DNA from: Verrucomicrobiia bacterium
GTDB lineage: Bacteria; Verrucomicrobiota; Verrucomicrobiia; Limisphaerales; CAIMTB01
Length of the DNA: 64,000 bases
Assembly (NCBI GenBank): GCA_019634625.1
Contig: JAHCBA010000016.1
Span: 1-64,000 of the forward strand
Direction of reading: 5' to 3'
The translations under genes and the position numbers were made by a program. The notes beneath the pieces are model-generated. The model searched no databases. It had not been told where the DNA came from and saw nothing but the letters and a program-made list of their open reading frames with translations. This document shows positions 7,853-17,835 of the stretch, one piece after another (position 1 is the stretch's first letter; the number at the start of each line of letters is the position of its first letter).

Positions 7853-9666
7853 GAAGCGATTCCTCCGGGCATGCGGTCGGGGGCGACGGCGACAAAGAAC
7901 AGGTGACGTTCGAGGACGATTCCGAGGGCGAGGGCGAGGAGGATCGGCCACGCGACGAGGGGCGTGGCGCCGGCGAGAACGGTGGCAAGGCCGGTGGTGG
8001 CGAGGCCGGCGGCGATCCCGCGGGCGGTCCAGAGTCCGAGGAAAGGGGCGCGAAGGAGGGCGGCGCTGCGGGCGAGTTCGGGGTCGGACGGAGGGCGACG
8101 CCGGAACGGGATCCATTCCGCGGCGGCCCCGAGGGCGATGCCGGCCAGGGCGAGGGAGGCGAGGATCCGGGTGAGCGGTGATTCGGCGGGGGACCCGGCG
8201 AGGACCGCGGTGGCGCCGAGGGCGAGCGTGGCGCCGAGGAATCGGCCGGCAACGGAAGGGAGGTTCCAGAAGCGGCGACGGGTGGCGGCGTAGATCATGG
8301 CGGAGCTGACCACGCCGGCGAGGCCGCAGGCGGCGGTGGCGGCGGTGAGCCCAGGTGTCCATGGGGCCAAGGCGGGGAAGTACGAGGCGAACGCGGTGGC
8401 GGTGAGGAGTCCGGCATAGGCGCCAAAGGCGATGACTTCGCGGCTGAACCAGGAGGTGCGCCAGCCGAGGAAGGCGCGCCAGGCGCGGAGGGGTTGGCCG
8501 AGGTGCAGGGTGGCGAGGGCGAGGGCGACGAGTTGGAGGAGGAGGATGGGCAGGATCGGGCCGGGGGAGACGGGGACCGCGGCAGGGGATGGGAGGAGGG
8601 AGAGCAGGGCGTGGAGGGTCAGCCATCCGACGGAGAGCTGGCTCAGGGTGAGGAAGGCGACGAGGGAGGGGTGGGCGGGGGCGGGTTGAACGAGGTGGGC
8701 GTCGGCGGCGCGGGCGTGGTCAAGGCGATGGCGTCGCGAGAGGTAGCGGGTGGTGGGGAGGGTGAGTGTGGGGGAGGGGGATGCGGGGAGGAAGGGGTTG
8801 GGAGGCGTTGCGGAGGGAAGCGGAGGGGGTGCGATCGGAGGGCTGGGTTTTGCGAGGCCGCAGGGGGTTGGAGCGATGGAGTGAGGACTCGCGGAGCTCG
8901 TCCCTCCGGAAGTCCCTCCGGAAGGGAGAGGGGCAGGTAGGAGCCAGGAGGCGGCGAGCTGGGTGCGGTCCACGAGGCGGACGCGGATGGCTTCGGTGGG
9001 GCAGGCCTGGACGCAGGCGGGGGCTTCGGCGTCGGCGAGGCGGCCTTGGCACAGGTCGCACTTGCGGACGATGCCGAGGCGGGGCGAGTACTGCGGCACC
9101 TCGTAGGGGCACATCATCACGCAGTACGAGCAGCCGATGCACTGGTCGTCGAGGTGGCGGACGATGCCGGTGACGGGGTCCTTGTCGTAGGCGAGGACGG
9201 GGCAGCCGTGGAGACAGGCGGGTTCGAGGCAGTGATGGCAGGCGGCGGTGACGTGCTGGAGGAGCGGGGCGGACGGGGTGGGGGAACCGGGCTGGACGGA
9301 GTGGGCGGATTGGCGGGGGTGGGCGGGTTGCGCGATTGGGGGAGGGACGGAAGGGGGGCCTACGAGAAGGCCGACGCGGCGCCAGCTTTCGGAATCGTCG
9401 AGGCCGTTGAGGGCGTGGCAGGCGGTGACGCAGGCCTTGCAGCCGGAGCAGGCGTCGAGATCGACTTCGAAGCCGTACTGTTCGCCGGGGCGGGGGCGGG
9501 TGAGGGGGATGAGGGCGCGGTAGTGGCGGGCGAGGTCGGGTTCGGCCGGGGCGCGTTCGTGCCAGCGGGCGAAGCGGGCCACGGCCGAGAGGTCCCCCTG
9601 GTCCCGGAGCAGGTCGTCGAGGAGCGTCCGCGGGGCGGTGCTGGGGCTGGAGGGCGCGGGCGTCAA
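7849..9666 (-). CDS. DmsB-like four-cluster ferredoxin fused to a DmsC-like membrane anchor
   Basis: 605 residues from a TTG start. Residues about 70-250 carry four cysteine clusters of DmsB type ([42 protein letters not shown] with CVQACP). Residues about 320-605 hold roughly eight hydrophobic helices like DmsC, which oxidises menaquinol. The joining segment (about residues 245-305) is low-complexity and is encoded by a copy of the dispersed palindromic repeat, giving GGTSSASP-type sequence. Placed directly before narB, it probably feeds quinol electrons to nitrate reductase. A fusion created or lengthened by repeat insertion is inferred. The TTG start is uncertain; no clear ribosome-binding site is seen. 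Confidence 0.8.
   Translation of the reverse strand: MTPAPSSPSTAPRTLLDDLLRDQGDLSAVARFARWHERAPAEPDLARHYRALIPLTRPRPGEQYGFEVDLDACSGCKACVTACHALNGLDDSESWRRVGLLVGPPSVPPPIAQPAHPRQSAHSVQPGSPTPSAPLLQHVTAACHHCLEPACLHGCPVLAYDKDPVTGIVRHLDDQCIGCSYCVMMCPYEVPQYSPRLGIVRKCDLCQGRLADAEAPACVQACPTEAIRVRLVDRTQLAASWLLPAPLPSGGTSGGTSSASPHSIAPTPCGLAKPSPPIAPPPLPSATPPNPFLPASPSPTLTLPTTRYLSRRHRLDHARAADAHLVQPAPAHPSLVAFLTLSQLSVGWLTLHALLSLLPSPAAVPVSPGPILPILLLQLVALALATLHLGQPLRAWRAFLGWRTSWFSREVIAFGAYAGLLTATAFASYFPALAPWTPGLTAATAACGLAGVVSSAMIYAATRRRFWNLPSVAGRFLGATLALGATAVLAGSPAESPLTRILASLALAGIALGAAAEWIPFRRRPPSDPELARSAALLRAPFLGLWTARGIAAGLATTGLATVLAGATPLVAWPILLALALGIVLERHLFFVAVAPDRMPGGIAS
8820..8935. repeat. MITE-like repeat unit inside a coding sequence
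   Basis: Left arm GGAGGGCTGGGTTTTGCGAG near 8838 and right arm GGACTCGCGGAGCTCGTCCC near 8885, ending CTCCGGAAGTCCCTCCGGAA, match the intergenic palindromic family. It is read in frame by the FeS-anchor gene on the minus strand, with no stop codon. Confidence 0.85.
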
Positions 9667-9688
9667 GGGGAGGGGGACACCGGACGGC

Positions 9689-11089
9689 TCAGAAGGTGAA
9701 GTTCATCTCCACCCAGAACCGTTCGGTGTTGGCGTAGGGCCCTTCGTCGGCGACGTAGTGGGCGTATTTGGCGAGGGCGAGCCAGTGTTTGCCGAAGCGT
9801 TTGGTGGCGAGGACGCCGTATTCCTGGCCGTAGTTGGCGCCGCCGGTTTCGGAGTGGAACTGGTGGAAGACGAAGCGGATCGGGAGGTCGGGGAGGACGC
9901 TCACCTGGGCGAAGGCGTAGAAGTCGCGGAGCCCGTTGCCGGGGGTGTTGAGGAAGACGTCGGCCCAGCCATTGAAGGCATGGAGGGTGGCGAGGGGTGT
10001 TTTGAAGCCCTGACCGTTGTCGGAACCGAGCACCTCGTAGCCGACGCCGAGAGCGACCGGCTTGACGGTCACGCCGGCCTCGACGTTGTAGTACTCGGTC
10101 CCGTAGTCGAGCGGGCTGTCGCCGTAGTCGGATTGCCAGGCGAACTCGGCGCGGTAGCCGAGGGTGACGGTGTCGGAGAGCGGGGCATGACCGGCGAAGG
10201 AGGCGCCGTAGGTGGCGGTGGAGAGGTTGCGGGACGCGGGGGCGTCGTTTTCGAGGTCGAGGAGGTAGGAATAGCCGGTGAGGCGGCCGTACTTCCATCC
10301 GGACCAGGAGGCGTTGACGACATGGGAATCGGAGTCGAGGTCGCGATTGGCGGCGGGGAGACCCGAGACATCGCCGAAGACGCGGTGGATGTCCCAGAGG
10401 TAGGCGTAGTAGAGGGTGAGATCGGGGAGGGATTTGTTTTCGAGACCGACGGCATCGAAGGTCTGCATGTTCTGGCGCCAGGCGACGTCCCCGATGAAGC
10501 GATGGTTGTCGAGGGCGAGGCGCTGACGACCGGCCTTGAGGGTGGTGTCCCAGCGCCGGTAACTCACCCAGGCCTGGTTGAGTTCGGTGGTGGTGGGGTC
10601 GGCGATGACGGTGCGGTCGGGCTGCCCGTTGGAGCCGGCGGCGTTGTAATTGTGACTGGGTCCGAGGGCGGTGATGTTTTCGCCCTCGATCATGGCCTGG
10701 AGGCCGTGGAAGGAGCCGGTGGTCAGGCCGAAGCGGGTGCGGAGCGTGGTGGCGTTCGAGTGACGCGGGCCCGGCCCGCCGCCGACGGCGTCCTGATCGG
10801 CGTATTCCCAGCGGAGCCGGGCATCGAGGGAAAGGCGGCTGTTGCCGAGGGCCTCGGGGAGGTCGGTGTTGAAGAGGCGGTTGAGGGTGCCGGGGGCGGG
10901 GGCGGGAGCGGGTGGGGTGTCGGGGGTGGATGGGGCGGAAGGGACGGATGGGACGGATGGGACGGATGGGACCGGGAGGGCGGTGCCGGGCATGGCGTAG
11001 GGGCGGGCCTGGGCGAAGACGCCGGAGACGCCGACGGCGGTCAGGGCCAGGGTGAGGGAGGCGGTGGAGATGCGGGTATGGGTTTTCAT
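9689..11089 (-). CDS. Outer-membrane beta-barrel porin (alginate-export-like), nitrate cluster
   Basis: 466 residues. A signal peptide (about 1-26, cleavage after GVFAQA) is followed by a Pro-rich linker made of VPS repeats (about 38-65). Then comes a long alternating-residue barrel with aromatic girdles, ending in phenylalanine (FWVEMNFTF), the usual outer-membrane assembly signal. Segments such as [10 protein letters not shown] and [17 protein letters not shown] are typical of alginate-export-type porins. It lies between nrtD and the FeS-anchor gene in the same operon, so it probably admits nitrate through the outer membrane; substrate is inferred only from context. Confidence 0.78.
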   Translation of the reverse strand: MKTHTRISTASLTLALTAVGVSGVFAQARPYAMPGTALPVPSVPSVPSVPSAPSTPDTPPAPAPAPGTLNRLFNTDLPEALGNSRLSLDARLRWEYADQDAVGGGPGPRHSNATTLRTRFGLTTGSFHGLQAMIEGENITALGPSHNYNAAGSNGQPDRTVIADPTTTELNQAWVSYRRWDTTLKAGRQRLALDNHRFIGDVAWRQNMQTFDAVGLENKSLPDLTLYYAYLWDIHRVFGDVSGLPAANRDLDSDSHVVNASWSGWKYGRLTGYSYLLDLENDAPASRNLSTATYGASFAGHAPLSDTVTLGYRAEFAWQSDYGDSPLDYGTEYYNVEAGVTVKPVALGVGYEVLGSDNGQGFKTPLATLHAFNGWADVFLNTPGNGLRDFYAFAQVSVLPDLPIRFVFHQFHSETGGANYGQEYGVLATKRFGKHWLALAKYAHYVADEGPYANTERFWVEMNFTF

Positions 11090-11105
11090 GGTGGATTGAA
11101 GGACC

Positions 11106-12056
11106 TCAACCAGCCTGGGGGTGCGGCTTGGAAGGCGCGTTGAGGTGCGTCAAGGGTCCGACGGGCATGGGGCGGGCCGCAAGAGGGACGTGCGGGGGTG
11201 GGGAGGGGGTCCGGGTCGGGGTTGCCGGGTCAGGGGGAGAGGGATTGGGGATCTCCGGGGTGGGCGGGGCGGAGGGGCGGTGGTGAGCGCGTTCGTTGAG
11301 GAAGACGATGAGGTGTTCGCGGAGGCGGTAGTAGTCGGGGTGTTCGAGGACGGCGCGGCGATGGCGGGGCCGGGGGAACGGGATCTCGAGGATGTCACCA
11401 ACTTCGGCGGCGGGGCCATTGGTCATCATCACCACGCGATCGGCGAGGAAGAGGGCCTCATCGACGTCGTGGGTGACCATGAGGGCGGTGAGGGGATTGC
11501 GGGATTCGAGGTCGAGGAGGACCTGCTGGAGTTCCATGCGGGTGAGGGCGTCGAGCATGCCGAACGGTTCATCGAGGAGGAGCATGCGCGGGCGGAGGGC
11601 GAAGGCGCGGGCGATACCGACCCGCTGGCGCATGCCCTGGGACAATTCGCGCGGGCGCCGGTGCATGGCATCGGCCAGTCCGACGAGGGTGAGGTAGTAT
11701 TCGGCGATCTGGCGGCGTTCGGCGCGGCTGGCGGTGTAGAAGACCTGGTTGATGCCGAGCATCACGTTGTCGAAGGCGCTGAGCCAGGGGAGGAGGCAGG
11801 GCGACTGGAAGACCACGCCCCGATCCGGCCCGGGTCCGGTGAGTTCGCGTCCGGCCAGGACAATGCCGCCGGAGGTGGGCGGGTTGAGGCCGGCGAGCAT
11901 GGAGAGGACGGTGGACTTGCCGCAGCCGGAGTGACCGATGAGGCAGACGAACTCGCCGCGGGCGATGTGGAGATTGAAATTGCGGACGATGACCGCGGGG
12001 CCGCGGGGGGACGGGTAGGACTTGGTGAGGTTGAACAGTTCGACGTGGGCGCTCAT
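11106..12056 (-). CDS. nrtD: Nitrate ABC transporter ATP-binding protein, NrtD-like
   Basis: 316 residues. Walker A is GHSGCGKST, the signature is [17 protein letters not shown], Walker B is [12 protein letters not shown] and the switch histidine is in MVTHDVDEA. It belongs to the nitrate/sulfonate/taurine ABC ATPase group. The last 50 residues are a Pro-rich tail without clear function. The start overlaps the stop of nrtC (ATGA). With the neighbouring ATPase it would form the heterodimer that powers NrtB. Confidence 0.85.
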   Translation of the reverse strand: MSAHVELFNLTKSYPSPRGPAVIVRNFNLHIARGEFVCLIGHSGCGKSTVLSMLAGLNPPTSGGIVLAGRELTGPGPDRGVVFQSPCLLPWLSAFDNVMLGINQVFYTASRAERRQIAEYYLTLVGLADAMHRRPRELSQGMRQRVGIARAFALRPRMLLLDEPFGMLDALTRMELQQVLLDLESRNPLTALMVTHDVDEALFLADRVVMMTNGPAAEVGDILEIPFPRPRHRRAVLEHPDYYRLREHLIVFLNERAHHRPSAPPTPEIPNPSPPDPATPTRTPSPPPHVPLAARPMPVGPLTHLNAPSKPHPQAG

Positions 12057-12967
12057 TGGACCTCCACGGTTTCGCGGTGTTCCTCGCTTCGGCGGCGCGG
12101 GCCGCGGCCGGGGCCGAAGATGGGGCGGGGACGGTTGAGATCCTCGGGTTCGATGTCGGGGAGGACGACGCGGCGGGTGACGGCGGAGCGGGTGCGACCG
12201 CCGGAATCGAGGAGGAACTCGATCACCTGTTTGCGGACGGACTTGAAGTGCGGGTCGTGATTGAGGGCGCGCCGGTCGCGGGGGTGGGGGAGATCGATGG
12301 TGATGGACGGGCCGAGGGTGGCGGCGGGGCCGGCGGTGAGGGGGATGATGCGGTCGGCGAGGTAGATGCCTTCGTCGGGATCGTTGGTGATGAGGACGAC
12401 GGTCTTGCCCTGCCGGCGGCCGAGGCGGGCGATTTCGTCCTGGAGCGTGGCGCGGGTGAGGGCGTCAAGGGCGCCGAGGGGTTCGTCGAGGAGAAGGATG
12501 CCGGGATCGGTGGCGAGGGCGCGGGCGAGGCTGACACGCTGGCGCATGCCGCCGGACAGTTCGTGGGGGCGTTTGTCGCGGGCGGCGGTGAGGTGAACGA
12601 GGTCGATGTGGCGGTCGATCTGTTCCTGCCGGCGGGCGGCGGGCCAGTGGGGGAAGACGCGATGGACGGCGAGGGCGATGTTGCCGGCGACGGTGAGCCA
12701 GGGGAGGAGGGAGTAGTTTTGGAAGACCACGGCGCGGTCGGGTCCGGGTCCGGGATTGGGGATGCCCTTGAGGAGGACGGAGCCGGCGTCGGGGCGGGAG
12801 AGTCCGGCCATGAGATTGAGGAGGGTGGTTTTGCCGGAACCGGAGTAGCCGACGATGGCGACGAACTCGCCTTCGGTCACGGAGAGGCGGATGTCGCGAA
12901 GGACGGGCGCGGTGCGATCGGCGGGGCCGAAGCCTTTGCGGACATCGCGGAGTTCGAGGAGGGCCAT
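12053..12967 (-). CDS. nrtC: Nitrate ABC transporter ATP-binding protein, NrtC-like without sensor domain
   Basis: 304 residues. Walker A is GYSGSGKTT, the signature is [16 protein letters not shown], Walker B is [16 protein letters not shown]; the switch position reads ITNDPDEG, so the usual histidine is Asn. Cyanobacterial NrtC carries a C-terminal NrtA-like regulatory domain. Here the protein stops after a basic tail, and a free-standing NrtA-like protein lies upstream (15350-16456), as if the regulatory part were separate. The changed switch residue suggests that one ATP site of the heterodimer is weak or inactive. Confidence 0.82.
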   Translation of the reverse strand: MALLELRDVRKGFGPADRTAPVLRDIRLSVTEGEFVAIVGYSGSGKTTLLNLMAGLSRPDAGSVLLKGIPNPGPGPDRAVVFQNYSLLPWLTVAGNIALAVHRVFPHWPAARRQEQIDRHIDLVHLTAARDKRPHELSGGMRQRVSLARALATDPGILLLDEPLGALDALTRATLQDEIARLGRRQGKTVVLITNDPDEGIYLADRIIPLTAGPAATLGPSITIDLPHPRDRRALNHDPHFKSVRKQVIEFLLDSGGRTRSAVTRRVVLPDIEPEDLNRPRPIFGPGRGPRRRSEEHRETVEVQ

Positions 12968-12969
12968 GG

Positions 12970-13938
12970 TCAGCGGGGGGTGGCGCCGAAGCTGACGGCG
13001 CGTTGGAGGGAGAGCATGAGGCGGTCGAGACCGAAGCCGATGAGGCCGATGGTGAAGACGGCGACCATGATCTGGGCGAGGGTCTGGCTGCTGCCGTTCT
13101 GGAACATGTCCCAGACGAATTTTCCGAGGCCGGGGTTCTGGGCGAGCATTTCGGCGGCGATGAGGACCATCCAGCCGACGCCGAGGGAGAGGCGGAGACC
13201 GGTGAAGATCATGGGGAGGGCAGCGGGCAGGACGATGCGGGTGATGGTCTGGAACCAGCCGAGTTTGAGGACGCGGGCGACGTTGAGGTAATCCTGCTCG
13301 ATGGAGGCGACGCCGACGGAGGTGTTGATGAGCGTGGGCCAGAGGGAGCAGAGGGCGACGGTGAAGGCGGAACTGAGGAAGGCCTTTTCGAAGAGGGGCT
13401 GGGAGGGGTTGTAGAGGGCGCTGACCAGGATCATGACGATGGGCAGCCAGGCCAGGGGCGAGACCGGCTTGAAGATCTGGATGAGCGGGTTGAGGGCGAG
13501 GTGGCAGGGGCGGCTGAGTCCGCAGACGATGCCGAGCGGCACGGCGATGAGGGAGGCCACCAGGAACCCGGCGAAGACGGTTTTGAGACTGGTAAGGATC
13601 TGGTCGAGGTAGGTGGGTTTGCCGGCGTACTTGCGGTCGGTCCAGGGGGCGTCGGGATTGTCGGCGAGGAGGCGGGCCTTGCGTTCCTCCTGGCGTTTCT
13701 GGAAGGCGACGGCCTTTTCGCGTTCGCCCTGGTGGTCCTCCCAGAGATTGCCGACCTCCGTGAGGACGGCGCGGGGGCCGGGGAGCTTGCCGAAGCCGAC
13801 CTCGATGCGGGCGGCGACCCAGGACCAGGCGCCGAGGAAGAGGACGAAGGCGAGGAGGGGCAGTCCGACGGTGAAGAACGCCTTCCGGGCCCAGCGTTCA
13901 AGGGTGAGGACGGCGGGATGGGGATCGGTGGGCGACAT
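12970..13938 (-). CDS. nrtB: Nitrate ABC transporter permease
   Basis: 322 residues with about six transmembrane segments. The first is at 20-45, then there is a charged loop of about 75 residues (KRQEERKARLLADNP), then the binding-protein-dependent permease core. The EAA-type loop reads about LPAALPMIFTGLRLSLGVGW. It is the NrtB/CmpB/TauC type that forms the inner-membrane channel. It precedes nrtC by 2 nt. Two basic residues after the last helix mark a short cytoplasmic end. Confidence 0.87.
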   Translation of the reverse strand: MSPTDPHPAVLTLERWARKAFFTVGLPLLAFVLFLGAWSWVAARIEVGFGKLPGPRAVLTEVGNLWEDHQGEREKAVAFQKRQEERKARLLADNPDAPWTDRKYAGKPTYLDQILTSLKTVFAGFLVASLIAVPLGIVCGLSRPCHLALNPLIQIFKPVSPLAWLPIVMILVSALYNPSQPLFEKAFLSSAFTVALCSLWPTLINTSVGVASIEQDYLNVARVLKLGWFQTITRIVLPAALPMIFTGLRLSLGVGWMVLIAAEMLAQNPGLGKFVWDMFQNGSSQTLAQIMVAVFTIGLIGFGLDRLMLSLQRAVSFGATPR

Positions 13939-13987
13939 GGGGGGCGCGTTGAGGAGGCGGGGAGGGGTGCGGGATGCGGGAGGGGGT

Positions 13988-15325
13988 TCAGCGGGCGGCG
14001 ACCGTGGTGTCCTTGAGGCCGATGGGGAAACGGGCGAGGTAGGCGTTGGGATGGCGTCCGTCGTAGGTCACGCCGTCGATGAAGGCGTCGGTGGGGGGCT
14101 TGTAGCCGTCGGTGTCGGGGAGGTCGGCCCGGGTGAGGACGCCTTCGGCGAGGAGTTCGGCGGCGGCGGCGCGATAGATGTCGGGGCGGTACACGCTGCG
14201 GGCGGTTTCGTGGTACCAGGCGTCGGGCTGGGGTTCGGCGATCTGGCCCCAGCGGCGCATCTGGGTGAGGTACCAGACCGCGTCGGAGTAGAAGGGGTAG
14301 GTGGCGTGGTGCCGGAAGAAGACGTTGAAATCGGGGAGATCGCGTTTGTCGTCCTTCGAATACTGCCAGGTGCCGGTCATGGAATTGGCGATGACCGCGA
14401 CGTCGGCGCCGACGTATTCGGAGCGGGCGAGGAGGCGGGCGGCTTCACGGCGGTTGGCGGGGGAGGCGTCGAGCCATTGTCCGGCGCGGATGAGGGCCTT
14501 GACCGCGGCGATGTGGGTGCGGGGATTTTTGGCGGCCCAATCGGCGGTGACGCCGAAGACCTTTTCGGGGTTGTTGCGCCAGATTTCGTAGTCGGTGATG
14601 ACCGAGACGCCGATGTCGCGGAGGACGGCCTGCTGGTTCCAGGGTTCGCCGACGCAGTAGCCGTGGATGGTGCCCTGGGCGAGGGTGGCGGGCATCTGGG
14701 GCGGGGGTGTGACCGAGATGAGGACATCGGCATCGAGGGTGCCGGTGGTGTCGGTGGGGGTGTAGTAGCCGGGATGAATGCCGCCGGCGGCGAGCCAGTA
14801 GCGGAGTTCGTAATTGTGGGTGGAGACGGGGAAGACCATGCCGAGGCGGAGGGCCTGACTGGACGCCTTGAATTCCTGGACCACGGGACGAAGGGCCTCG
14901 GCGCGAATGGGGCGGGGCGGACGCGGGGAACGCAGGGCGGGATTGGCGGCCTGCATGCGGGCCCAGACGTCCTTCGACACGGTGATGGCGTTGCCGTTGA
15001 GGTCCATGCTGAAGGCGGTCACGACGTGGGCGCGGGTGCCGTACCCGATGGTGGCGGCGAGGGGTTGGCCGGCGAGCATGTGGGCGCCGTCGAGTTCGCC
15101 GGAGATGACGCGGTCGAGGAGGATCTTCCAGTTCGCCTGGGCCTCGAGGGTCACGTAGAGATCCTCGTCTTCGAAGAAGCCCTTCTCCTTGGCGATGACG
15201 AGCGGGGCGCAATCGGTGAGTTTGATGAAGCCGAACTTGAGGTCGGGCTTTTCGGGAAGCGGCGCGGCCGGCGAGACGGTGGAGACAAGGGCCAGCAGGG
15301 CGAGGGTGATGAGGGAACGGATCAT
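13988..15325 (-). CDS. nrtA: Nitrate-binding protein, NrtA/CmpA family
   Basis: 445 residues with an N-terminal signal (about 1-20, [15 protein letters not shown]). The mature part starts [20 protein letters not shown], the family's first binding segment, followed by [31 protein letters not shown] and [14 protein letters not shown], which line the oxyanion site. It captures nitrate (perhaps nitrite) in the periplasm and delivers it to NrtB. There is no lipobox cysteine, so it is soluble, unlike the lipoprotein of cyanobacteria. Bicarbonate (CmpA) is an alternative ligand but the operon argues for nitrate. Confidence 0.87.
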   Translation of the reverse strand: MIRSLITLALLALVSTVSPAAPLPEKPDLKFGFIKLTDCAPLVIAKEKGFFEDEDLYVTLEAQANWKILLDRVISGELDGAHMLAGQPLAATIGYGTRAHVVTAFSMDLNGNAITVSKDVWARMQAANPALRSPRPPRPIRAEALRPVVQEFKASSQALRLGMVFPVSTHNYELRYWLAAGGIHPGYYTPTDTTGTLDADVLISVTPPPQMPATLAQGTIHGYCVGEPWNQQAVLRDIGVSVITDYEIWRNNPEKVFGVTADWAAKNPRTHIAAVKALIRAGQWLDASPANRREAARLLARSEYVGADVAVIANSMTGTWQYSKDDKRDLPDFNVFFRHHATYPFYSDAVWYLTQMRRWGQIAEPQPDAWYHETARSVYRPDIYRAAAAELLAEGVLTRADLPDTDGYKPPTDAFIDGVTYDGRHPNAYLARFPIGLKDTTVAAR

Positions 15326-15349
15326 AGGGTCTGGGGTGTGGGGAGGGGG

Positions 15350-16456
15350 TTAAGGGTGGGCGACCGTCACGGGGCCGGCTCCGACCGCGGCTTCGGGGCC
15401 GGGTTCGGAATCGGGGACCGGGACCGGGCTCGAGCCCGCGATGGCAGCGTCGTGGAGGTCGGTTCGGTAGAGGCGGCTGAGGAGATCGGGATCGACGGGG
15501 AGATCCAATTGGCGGGCGAGCCAGGCGGCGTCTTCGAGGGTGGGCCGGTTGACCTTGGGGCCGTGGAAGGTCAGGACGTCGGGACGATGGGCCGAGCGGC
15601 CGGCCCCGAGGTTCAGGAGACCGGTCAGTGCGGGGCGGAGGACTTCGGGGGGCAGGGCGAGGCCATTCCGGCTGGCGAGCAGGCTGACGGCTTCCTCGTG
15701 ATGGGCGGGATGGGCGCACCAGGCGCAGGCGTCCAACAGGGCCCGGATAAGTTGTTGGTGCTCCTCCGGGCGTTGCTCGGCCCGGTCGCGACGGACGAGG
15801 AGCACTTTCTCGGCATGGCCGGGTGCGAGGTCGGCCGAGAGCGCCGCGATGAAGCCGGCACCGGACCGGGCGGCCATCGAACCCCAGGGTTCGCCGACGC
15901 AGAATCCGTCGATGTGGCCCGCCTTGAGGTGGCTGACCACCTGCGGGGGCGGGACGACCACCAGGCGGTAATCGCGGTCCGGCATGAGACCCGCTTGCCG
16001 GAGCCATGCGCGCAAGAGGAAGGACTGCGTCGAGTGCGGATAGACGACGGCGAAGGTGTAGGGTTCCTCGCCGGACCGCTCCGGGAGTTGCGGGCAGCCG
16101 GGGGTGGCGGCGTCGGGAACGGGAAGGCGTCGGGAAAGGACGACGGTGTTGCCATGGCGATTGAGGACGAGGGCGGTGAGGCAATCGACGCGGGCGGAAT
16201 TGAGGCCGTGCGTCATGGCGAGGGGCATGGGGGCCAGCGCCTGGGCGGCGTCGAGTTCGCCGCTGAGGAGTTTTTCCCGGATGGTGGCCCAGCCGATCTC
16301 GCGGCAGAGGCGGACGCGGAGTCCGTGGCGGGCGAAGAGACCGAGGTGTTGCGCGGCGAGCAGCGGGGCGGCGTGGGTGAGCGGGACATAGCCGAGCGTC
16401 CATTCGCCGGCGGGGCGGCGGGGCGGGGGACTGGGTTGACGGCTCGGGCTGCTCAT
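15350..16456 (-). CDS. Cytoplasmic NrtA-like protein, probable NasS-type nitrate sensor
   Basis: 368 residues from the ATG at 16456; a TTG at 16489 would add 11 residues. The fold is that of Nrt[38 protein letters not shown] and [15 protein letters not shown] are conserved. No signal peptide is present, so it stays in the cytoplasm. Such proteins are either the sensor NasS, which releases the antiterminator NasT when nitrate binds, or a detached NrtC regulatory domain. No nasT is in the window. It is first in the operon and divergent from the LysR gene, which suits a regulatory role. Ligand and partner are inferred. Confidence 0.7.
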   Translation of the reverse strand: MSSPSRQPSPPPRRPAGEWTLGYVPLTHAAPLLAAQHLGLFARHGLRVRLCREIGWATIREKLLSGELDAAQALAPMPLAMTHGLNSARVDCLTALVLNRHGNTVVLSRRLPVPDAATPGCPQLPERSGEEPYTFAVVYPHSTQSFLLRAWLRQAGLMPDRDYRLVVVPPPQVVSHLKAGHIDGFCVGEPWGSMAARSGAGFIAALSADLAPGHAEKVLLVRRDRAEQRPEEHQQLIRALLDACAWCAHPAHHEEAVSLLASRNGLALPPEVLRPALTGLLNLGAGRSAHRPDVLTFHGPKVNRPTLEDAAWLARQLDLPVDPDLLSRLYRTDLHDAAIAGSSPVPVPDSEPGPEAAVGAGPVTVAHP

Positions 16457-16500
16457 CTTTGGCCAACGTGCGTCGGCGCCATGAGACAAGCGGTCGTCAT

Positions 16501-16520
16501 GCCAGCGGCAGCCGGCTGGC
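16501..16520. promoter_or_regulatory. Palindrome between the divergent LysR gene and the nitrate operon
   Basis: GCCAGC (16501-16506) and GCTGGC (16515-16520) form an inverted repeat in the 67-nt intergenic gap, immediately before the LysR start at 16524. LysR proteins usually bind such dyads beside their own gene. That this is the operator is inference. Confidence 0.35.
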
Positions 16521-16523
16521 TCA

Positions 16524-17519
16524 ATGAATGCTCAGCATGTTTTTGTGATGAACGATGAATTGCGTGCATGGACCCGGTCGCCGCTCGACAGCCGGCAGCT
16601 TCGGGCGTTTGCGACCTTGGCGCGGACGGGGAGTTTCACGACGACGGGGCGGGAGCTGTTTTTGTCGCAGTCGGCGATCAGCCACTCGATGCGGGCGCTG
16701 GAAGAGGACGTCGGGTGTCGGCTTTTCGACAGGGTGGGCAAAAAAGTGAGCCTGACGCTGGCGGGGGAACAATTGCTGCACCACGCGGAGAAGATTCTCG
16801 CTGAGATGAATCAGGCGCGGGAATCGCTGGGGCGGCTGGGGAAGTGGGGACGGGGCCGGTTGCGGCTGGCGGCGAGCACGACGGCGTGCACGTACATCCT
16901 CCCGACGGTGTTGCGGGAGTTCAAGGAGGGGTTCGCCCAGTACGCGATCACCATTGTGCCGGCCGACACGGCGCAGATGCTGGATCTGTTGCACGCGGGG
17001 CGGGTGGATCTGGCACTGACGCTGGAGCCGAAGCCGGAGGAGAAGCTGGTGTTCGATCCGCTGTTTACCGACGAGCTGATGTTCCTGACCAGTCCGCGTC
17101 ATGCGTGGGCGCAGGCGGGGGCGGTGGACCGCCGGGACGTGCCGACGCAGAACTACATTCTGTACGGGAAGAACAGCTACACGTTCCGGCTGGTGGACGA
17201 GTATTTCCGGAAGGAACGGCTGGTCCTCAATACCTTCATCGAGCTGGGGAGCATGGAGGCGATCAAGGAACTGGTGAAACTGAACCTGGGGATCAGCATC
17301 CTGGCACCGTGGATCGCCCGGGACGAACTGCGGGCGGGGACGCTGGTGGCGTTGTCGCTGGGGCGACGGAAACTGCGGCGCCAGTGGGGGATCGTGCGGT
17401 GGCGGTCGCGGTCGCTGAACCTGGCGGAGGAGACGTTTGTGAACCTGTGCCGGGAGGTGACGGTGCAGCTCGGGCAACCGGTGGGGAGTGGCGGGGGCGA
17501 GGAGGCGGGGATCGAGTAG
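16524..17519 (+). CDS. LysR-family transcriptional regulator of the nitrate operon
   Basis: 331 residues from ATG 16524; the ATG at 16548 would remove eight. The winged helix-turn-helix is at about 22-80 (RQLRAFATLARTGSFTTTG, then LSQSAISHSMRALEEDVG), followed by the long linker helix and a periplasmic-binding-like effector domain (about 105-310). It is divergent from the nitrate operon with only 67 nt between, the usual arrangement for a regulator of the opposite genes. Nitrogen limitation or nitrate as the effector is inferred from context. Confidence 0.85.
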   Translation: MNAQHVFVMNDELRAWTRSPLDSRQLRAFATLARTGSFTTTGRELFLSQSAISHSMRALEEDVGCRLFDRVGKKVSLTLAGEQLLHHAEKILAEMNQARESLGRLGKWGRGRLRLAASTTACTYILPTVLREFKEGFAQYAITIVPADTAQMLDLLHAGRVDLALTLEPKPEEKLVFDPLFTDELMFLTSPRHAWAQAGAVDRRDVPTQNYILYGKNSYTFRLVDEYFRKERLVLNTFIELGSMEAIKELVKLNLGISILAPWIARDELRAGTLVALSLGRRKLRRQWGIVRWRSRSLNLAEETFVNLCREVTVQLGQPVGSGGGEEAGIE

Positions 17520-17544
17520 GGGTCAGAGGGGGGTGAGTTGAAGG

Positions 17545-17595
17545 GGAGGATGGCGCGGATGGGGCGGATGGGGCGGATGGGACGGATCGGGATGG
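17545..17595. repeat. 9-10 nt GGGGCGGAT/GGGACGGAT minisatellite
   Basis: Four to five short units downstream of the LysR gene. Closely similar 9-nt units occur inside the CysJ-like gene (2925-2965) and the porin gene (10930-10970). The remaining 17596-17750 contains only a CACGCTGAAGCGTG palindrome-type module (about 17657) and no gene. Confidence 0.8.
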
Positions 17596-17750
17596 AGCTG
17601 GCGGATCGAGGGTGGGGTTTGGGGGGTGGGCTTTAGCGGGATGAGTGTGTGCCGGGCACGCTGAAGCGTGGACACCGAACGGGGTGGCGATCCGGCCCTG
17701 CGGGTGCGGGATGGAGGGGAGCGGTCAGCCGGATGCCGCTACCGAACCCA

Positions 17751-17785
17751 AGAAAAAGGCCCTGAATGCGGGGGCATTCAGGGCC
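17751..17785 (-). terminator. Rho-independent terminator of the PEP-CTERM gene
   Basis: A perfect 12-bp stem (17758-17769 with 17774-17785) and 4-nt loop, followed on the minus strand by TTTTTCTT. It lies 50 nt after the stop of the PEP-CTERM gene. Confidence 0.85.
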
Positions 17786-17835
17786 TTGAGCTGAAGAACT
17801 GGATCGAAGCGTGACGGACGTTCTATCGAACGGAA

